Part shown: positions 4,790 through 8,443 of the stretch, in pieces | Position numbering within the stretch: position 1 is the stretch's first letter | Layout: each line of letters opens with the position of its first letter | NCBI GenBank assembly: GCA_003560175.1 | Contig: PWIZ01000308.1 | Coordinates: 1 to 8,443 of the forward strand | Length of the DNA: 8,443 bases | Source of the DNA: Halomonas sp. | GTDB lineage: Bacteria; Pseudomonadota; Gammaproteobacteria; Pseudomonadales; Halomonadaceae | Direction of reading: 5' to 3' | Translations under genes and position numbers: made by a program | The notes under the pieces: model-generated | Seen by the model: only the letters and a program-made list of their open reading frames with translations | The model's database searches: none | Told to the model about the DNA's origin: nothing

Positions 4790-6277
4790 TCAGCGATCAC
4801 TTTTGACCCGCTCCACCGCTTCCTGCCAGCCGTCGTAGAGCCGTTCCCGCTCCGCCGCATCCATCTGCGGCGTGAAGCGCCGCTCGCACTGCCAGAGCTC
4901 GGCGATCTCGTCGAGGTCGCGATACCAGCCCAGGCGCAGGCCGGCCAGATAGGCGACCCCCAGGGCGGTGGTCTCCAGCACCGTGGGGCGGTCCACGGCC
5001 TGCCCCAGCATGTCGGCAAGGAACTGCATCACCCAGTTGTTCGCCACCATGCCGCCATCCACGCGCAGGGTATCGGGCTCGGCATCCATGTCGTCACTCA
5101 TGCAGGCCTGCAGATCGCGGGTCTGGTAGCAGACCGCCTGCAGCCCGGCGGCGACGATCTCGGCGATGCCGGTATCCCGGGTCAGGCCGAAGATCGCCCC
5201 GCGCGCCTTGGGATCCCAGTGGGGGGCGCCGAGCCCGGTGAAGGCGGGCACGAGATAGACGCTGTGACCATTGCGCGTGCTGCGAGCCAACGCCTCGGTT
5301 TCGGCGGCGTCCGCGAACAGCTGAAGGCCGTCGCGCAGCCACTGCACCGTGGCACCGGCCACGAAGATGCTCCCCTCCATGGCGTAGGTGGTCCTGCCGC
5401 CGATGCGATAGCCCACGGTGGTCAGCAACCGGTTACGCGACAGCTCGGCCTTGTCGCCGGTGTTAACAATCATGAAGCAGCCGGTGCCGTAGGTGCTCTT
5501 GCCCATCCCAGGGGTAAAGCAGGCCTGGCCGATCAGCGCCGCCTGCTGGTCGCCGGCGACCCCCGCGATGGGCAGTTTGGCACCCAGCCACTCGGGATCG
5601 ACAACGCCGAAGTCGTCGCTGGAGTCCTTCACCTCGGGCAGCAACGATTCGGGAATGTCGAACAGCTCGAGTAGCACCGGATCCCAGCGCTGTTCATGAA
5701 TATTGAAAAGCGCGGTGCGCGACGCATTGGTGGCATCGGTGGCATGCACCTTGCCACCGGTGAACCGCCAGATCAGGAAGGTATCAACGGTACCGAAGGC
5801 CAGCTCGCCGCGCTCGGCACGTTCCCGCACCCCTTCCACGTTATCGAGGATCCAGGCCAGCTTGGTGGCCGAGAAGTAGGGATCGATGAGCAGCCCGGTA
5901 CGCGCCTGAACCTCTCCCAGATGCCCGGCCTCTCTGAGCTGCTCACAGGCATCGGCGGTGCGACGATCCTGCCAGACGATGGCGTTGTAGAGCGGCTCTC
6001 CGGTTTCACGATCCCATACCAGAGTGGTCTCGCGCTGGTTGGTGATCCCCACCCCGATGACAGGGTCGAGCCCCGCACCGGCCCGTTCGATGGCCTCGCG
6101 ACAGGTGGTCAGGACGGTGGACCAGATGGACTCTGGATCATGCTCGACCCAGCCGTCATTCGGGAAGAGCTGAGGGAACTCCCGCTGCGAAGACGCAATG
6201 TTGTGGCCTTCGCGATCGAAGAGAATGGCGCGCGAACTGGTGGTGCCCTGGTCAATGGCAAGCAGATAATCGGCCAT
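4790..6277 (-). CDS. glpK: Glycerol kinase
   Basis: The enzyme phosphorylates glycerol with ATP to sn-glycerol-3-phosphate, trapping it in the cytosol. 495 residues, the usual length. FGGY-family features: phosphate-binding [15 protein letters not shown] (7-21); glycerol-binding Arg82-Glu83 (in NQRET), Trp102 (in VWQDRR), Tyr134 and Asp243-Gln244 (in AGDQQAA); FGGY signature [13 protein letters not shown] (134-146); STYGTGCFM (261-269); and the second-domain motif DGGMVANN. The start [10 protein letters not shown] is chosen because AGGAG lies 5 bases upstream. An in-frame ATG at 6292 has no ribosome site. Transcribed away from glpR, with likely GlpR operators in the shared region. glpF and glpX are not adjacent. 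Identification is very secure. Confidence 0.98.
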   Translation of the reverse strand: MADYLLAIDQGTTSSRAILFDREGHNIASSQREFPQLFPNDGWVEHDPESIWSTVLTTCREAIERAGAGLDPVIGVGITNQRETTLVWDRETGEPLYNAIVWQDRRTADACEQLREAGHLGEVQARTGLLIDPYFSATKLAWILDNVEGVRERAERGELAFGTVDTFLIWRFTGGKVHATDATNASRTALFNIHEQRWDPVLLELFDIPESLLPEVKDSSDDFGVVDPEWLGAKLPIAGVAGDQQAALIGQACFTPGMGKSTYGTGCFMIVNTGDKAELSRNRLLTTVGYRIGGRTTYAMEGSIFVAGATVQWLRDGLQLFADAAETEALARSTRNGHSVYLVPAFTGLGAPHWDPKARGAIFGLTRDTGIAEIVAAGLQAVCYQTRDLQACMSDDMDAEPDTLRVDGGMVANNWVMQFLADMLGQAVDRPTVLETTALGVAYLAGLRLGWYRDLDEIAELWQCERRFTPQMDAAERERLYDGWQEAVERVKSDR

Positions 6278-6297
6278 GTAGGCTCCTGTCATTATTC

Positions 6298-6324
6298 ATT
6301 GTATGTTCGTTTTTTGATCACCAA
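6298..6324 (-). promoter_or_regulatory. Probable glpK promoter
   Basis: On the minus strand, a good -10 TACAAT (6298-6303; 5 of 6) is preceded by a weak -35 TTGGTG (6319-6324; 3 of 6) at only 15 bases. A poor -35 suits a regulated promoter. The 20-bp GlpR-like site at 6302-6321 fills the spacer, so bound repressor would exclude RNA polymerase. Confidence 0.45.
6302..6321. promoter_or_regulatory. Candidate GlpR operator, glpK-proximal
   Basis: TATGTTCGTT matches one half of the E. coli GlpR operator as I recall it (WATGTTCGWT, then its inverted partner). The second half, TTTGATCACC, is degenerate. The site overlaps the proposed glpK promoter spacer. Confidence 0.55.
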
Positions 6325-6335
6325 GAGTACTCCAG

Positions 6336-6355
6336 CATGTTCGGAATTCACTGCC
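6336..6355. promoter_or_regulatory. Candidate GlpR operator half-site, glpK-distal
   Basis: A second ATGTTCG (6337-6343) lies 34 bases beyond the first, counted from glpK. Its partner half is poorly conserved, so this is the weakest of the four candidates. It could hold an auxiliary repressor subunit. Confidence 0.4.
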
Positions 6356-6384
6356 ACCTTGGTCGGGTACGGACAGATCGACGG

Positions 6385-6414
6385 CTGCCGAACGCGGCGA
6401 TTATCGCCTACAAT
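6385..6414 (+). promoter_or_regulatory. Possible glpR promoter with an internal palindrome
   Basis: A good -10 TACAAT (6409-6414) lies 22 bases before the glpR ATG; the best -35 is a poor CTGCCG (6385-6390) at 18 bases. The perfect inverted repeat GGCGA-TTA-TCGCC (6396-6408) fills the spacer and abuts the -10. That is a typical place for a protein-binding site, though the binder is unknown and the motif does not resemble the GlpR site. Confidence 0.4.
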
Positions 6415-6436
6415 GGCGACATCATAAGGAGTCCGC

Positions 6437-7198
6437 ATGAACCAGCAACAGCGACAGGAAGCCATTGTCGACCTGGTACGCCGACAGGGATATGCCAGCA
6501 TCGAACAGCTGACCGAACATTTCACGGTCACCCCCCAGACGATTCGCCGCGACCTCAACGCCCTGGCCGAGGAAGGCCTGATCCGTCGCGTCCACGGCGG
6601 CGCCGGCCTGGAATCAAGCACCGTCAACACCGCCTACAGCACCCGCAAGACCCTCAACCTCGATGCCAAGCAGCGCATTGCGGCATTGCTGGCCAGTCAT
6701 ATTCCCGACGGCTCCTCGCTGTTCATCAATATCGGCACCAGCAACGAGGTCGTGGCCGAGGCGCTGCTGGGGCACCGCGACCTCGAGGTGATCACCAACA
6801 ACCTCAACGTGGCCGCCATCCTACAGCACAAGGAAGATTTCAACGTGATCGTCGCCGGCGGTCAGATTCGCTCCCGTGACGGCGGGATCATCGGCGAGGC
6901 CACCATCGACTTCATCAACCAATTCAAGGTCGACTACGGCATCATCGGTATCAGCGGCATCGACGAGGATGGCTCGCTCCTGGAGTTCGACTATCAGGAG
7001 GTACGCGTTGCCCAGGCCATCATCCGCAACTCACGCCAGGTCTACCTCGCCGCCGACCACTCCAAGTTCCACCGCAACCCCTCGGTGCGCCAGGGCAATG
7101 TTTCCCAGATTGGCGCCCTGTTCACCGACCGTCGCCCGCCTCAGGCGATCAGCCAGCTGATGGCCAGCCACGATGTGACGCTGCATATCGCCGACTGA
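6437..7198 (+). CDS. glpR: Glycerol-3-phosphate regulon repressor GlpR (DeoR family)
   Basis: 253 residues, family-typical. The N-terminus carries the DeoR winged helix-turn-helix (about 20-54) with [22 protein letters not shown], ending in the HGGA motif. The C-terminal DeoR effector domain (about 75-230) has NIGTSNE (98-104), TNNLNVA (120-126), [11 protein letters not shown] (145-155), [17 protein letters not shown] (173-189) and DHSKF (207-211). These agree closely with E. coli GlpR, whose inducer is glycerol-3-phosphate. It sits between glpK and glpD, the genes it should control, and four GlpR-like sites flank it. AAGGAG lies 5 bases before the ATG. The 85-bp gap to glpD holds that gene's own promoter and operators. 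Confidence 0.95.
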   Translation: MNQQQRQEAIVDLVRRQGYASIEQLTEHFTVTPQTIRRDLNALAEEGLIRRVHGGAGLESSTVNTAYSTRKTLNLDAKQRIAALLASHIPDGSSLFINIGTSNEVVAEALLGHRDLEVITNNLNVAAILQHKEDFNVIVAGGQIRSRDGGIIGEATIDFINQFKVDYGIIGISGIDEDGSLLEFDYQEVRVAQAIIRNSRQVYLAADHSKFHRNPSVRQGNVSQIGALFTDRRPPQAISQLMASHDVTLHIAD

Positions 7199-7224
7199 CG
7201 CTCCACCGGGCTCGCTATCGCCGC

Positions 7225-7253
7225 TTGATGTTCGATTTCGAATGAACTATGTT
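7225..7253 (+). promoter_or_regulatory. Probable glpD promoter
   Basis: TTGATG (7225-7230) and TATGTT (7248-7253), each 4 of 6 to consensus, are spaced by 17 bases, placing the start near 7260 with a leader of about 24 nt. One candidate GlpR site overlaps the -35 end and the other overlaps the -10, a repression layout. Confidence 0.55.
7227..7246. promoter_or_regulatory. Candidate GlpR operator 1 at glpD
   Basis: GATGTTCGAT followed by TTCGAATGAA matches the left half of the GlpR consensus well and the core TCGAA of the right half. TTCG and CGAA form an inverted repeat around a 4-base centre. It overlaps the glpD -35. Confidence 0.6.
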
Positions 7254-7267
7254 CGTATTCGAGCAAC
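7248..7267. promoter_or_regulatory. Candidate GlpR operator 2 at glpD
   Basis: TATGTTCGTA followed by TTCGAGCAAC is the best of the four sites: both halves resemble the GlpR consensus. It starts 21 bases, two helical turns, after operator 1, so two repressor molecules could bind the same face. It overlaps the glpD -10 and start point. Confidence 0.65.
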
Positions 7268-7283
7268 ATCCGCGGAGCGGGAC

Positions 7284-8443
7284 ATGACGTCGACACAGCA
7301 GGCAGCTAACCTCGATCTCTTCGTGATCGGCGGCGGTATCAACGGCGTGGGTATCGCCAACGATGCCGCTGGACGCGGACTGTCGGTGGCACTATGTGAG
7401 CAGGGCGACCTGGCAGGCGCGACCTCCTCGGCCAGCAGCAAGCTGATTCACGGCGGGCTGCGCTACCTGGAGCATCGCGAATTCCGACTGGTCGGCGAGG
7501 CCCTTCGCGAGCGCGAAGTACTGCTGGCCAAGGCGCCCCACATCATCTGGCCGTTGCGATTTGTCCTGCCCTACCGCGCCCACTTGCGCCCGGCCTGGTT
7601 GATCCGCGCGGGGCTCTTCCTCTATGACCACCTGGGCCGTCGTAACCGGCTGCCGGGCTCAGATGGGATCAGGCTCGCCCCATCACTGGGGCTCCGGCCG
7701 GAGATCACTCGAGGATTTGAGTACTCCGACTGCTGGGTGGACGACGCCCGCCTGGTGGTGCTCAACGCGCTTCAGGCCAGCGAGCACGGCGCCGAGGTAC
7801 TGGTCCGAACCCGCTGCGTCAGCGCAAGGGACATCGGCGACCAGTGGGAGATCGAGCTGGAGGATACCCGCAGCGGCCAACGCTTCCTGCGCCGTGCCCG
7901 CGCCCTGGTCAATGCCGCCGGTCCTTGGGTCGAACGGGTCGTTCGTCAGCAGGCAGAACGCGACTCCCACTATACTACCCGCATGATCCAGGGCAGCCAC
8001 CTGGTGGTCCCCCGCCTGAATCACGACGACCGCGCCTATATCCTGCAGCACCATGACCGGCGCATCGTCTTCGTGCTGCCCTGGGAGGACGACTTCAGCC
8101 TGATCGGTACCACTGACCGTCGCTATCAGGGTGATCCCGCCAGGGTAACCGCCAGCGACGAGGAGATCGCCTATCTACTCTCGGTGGTCAACGATCACTT
8201 CCGCACCCAGCTGACCGCGGACGATGTGATCCATACCTTTTCGGGGGTTCGGCCGCTGTGCGACGACGAATCGGCCGACCCCTCTGCCATGACCCGCGAC
8301 TACACGCTTGACCTGGACACCCACGGTGCACCGCTGCTCTCCGTGTTCGGCGGCAAGATCACCACCTACCGCAAGCTCGCCGAAGCGGCCTTGGCTGATC
8401 TCGCCCCCTATCTGCCCAGCATGGGTCACGCCTGGACCGCCTC
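7284..8443 (+). CDS. glpD: Aerobic glycerol-3-phosphate dehydrogenase, N-terminal part
   Basis: A membrane-associated flavoenzyme that oxidises sn-glycerol-3-phosphate to dihydroxyacetone phosphate and passes electrons to the quinone pool. The first 386 codons of about 500 are present and the frame is open to the window edge. The FAD dinucleotide fold DLFVIGGGINGVGIANDAAG (11-30) has the GxGxxG pattern, followed by LAGATSSASSKLIHGGLRYLE. VNAAGPWV, SGVRPLCDDE (320-329; Arg323 corresponds to a substrate-binding Arg in E. coli GlpD) and FGGKITTYRKLAE (355-367) are all diagnostic. The RPLCDDES and TRDYTLD context favours GlpD over the anaerobic GlpA. GGAG lies 6 bases before the ATG. Same strand as glpR, behind its own promoter with two operators. 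Confidence 0.96.
   Translation, partial: MTSTQQAANLDLFVIGGGINGVGIANDAAGRGLSVALCEQGDLAGATSSASSKLIHGGLRYLEHREFRLVGEALREREVLLAKAPHIIWPLRFVLPYRAHLRPAWLIRAGLFLYDHLGRRNRLPGSDGIRLAPSLGLRPEITRGFEYSDCWVDDARLVVLNALQASEHGAEVLVRTRCVSARDIGDQWEIELEDTRSGQRFLRRARALVNAAGPWVERVVRQQAERDSHYTTRMIQGSHLVVPRLNHDDRAYILQHHDRRIVFVLPWEDDFSLIGTTDRRYQGDPARVTASDEEIAYLLSVVNDHFRTQLTADDVIHTFSGVRPLCDDESADPSAMTRDYTLDLDTHGAPLLSVFGGKITTYRKLAEAALADLAPYLPSMGHAWTA

Noticed and set aside
4664..5674. A long plus-strand open frame opposite glpK
   Set aside because: It starts inside a tRNA gene and runs antisense to a clearly conserved glycerol kinase; the product has no family features.
6514..6520. CGAACAT, an inverted GlpR-like half-site inside glpR
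   Set aside because: It encodes conserved residues of the DNA-binding domain (around TEHF), has no matching second half, and a single 7-mer is expected by chance.
1..8443. Mobile element, prophage, CRISPR or defence system
   Set aside because: No transposase, integrase, terminal repeats, spaced direct repeats or toxin-antitoxin pairs are seen; coding content is core metabolism with even base composition apart from 3100-3140.

Overview
The window reads as chromosomal DNA from a GC-rich gammaproteobacterium. A member of the Halomonadaceae (Halomonas-like) is my best guess. This rests on the close resemblance of RibE, MetNIQ, GlpK and GlpR to enteric and pseudomonad proteins, and on a very acidic periplasmic MetQ (about 40 acidic to 18 basic residues in the mature part), which is typical of halotolerant bacteria. 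The genus is inferred, not proven. I see no insertion sequence, phage gene, CRISPR array or defence island; this is mostly core metabolism.

Left part (1-1004, minus strand): the first 56 codons of an NCS2/AzgA-type purine permease and, upstream of it, a complete riboflavin synthase gene (ribE). Middle part (about 1182-4426, plus strand): a methionine uptake and salvage operon, metN-metI-metQ-msrC. It consists of the ABC transporter ATPase, permease and binding protein, then a free methionine-(R)-sulfoxide reductase whose GTG start lies 5 bases after the metQ stop. In front of metN lies a clear promoter, a SAM-II class riboswitch with a long hairpin-containing insert, and an intrinsic terminator. 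The 3' pseudoknot strand of the aptamer can pair instead with the 5' arm of the terminator, so the leader looks like a complete SAM-responsive transcription attenuator. This is the most interesting element in the window.

A perfect 15-bp hairpin separates msrC from two identical tRNA-Val(GAC) genes on the minus strand (4527-4702). Right part (4790-8443): glycerol catabolism. glpK (glycerol kinase, minus) diverges from glpR (DeoR-family repressor, plus), which is followed by glpD (aerobic glycerol-3-phosphate dehydrogenase, plus, cut by the window end after 386 codons). Four ATGTTCG half-sites, two in front of glpK and two overlapping the glpD promoter, look like GlpR operators. GlpK makes glycerol-3-phosphate, GlpD oxidises it to dihydroxyacetone phosphate, and GlpR presumably represses both until glycerol-3-phosphate accumulates. 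No glycerol facilitator gene (glpF) is visible.
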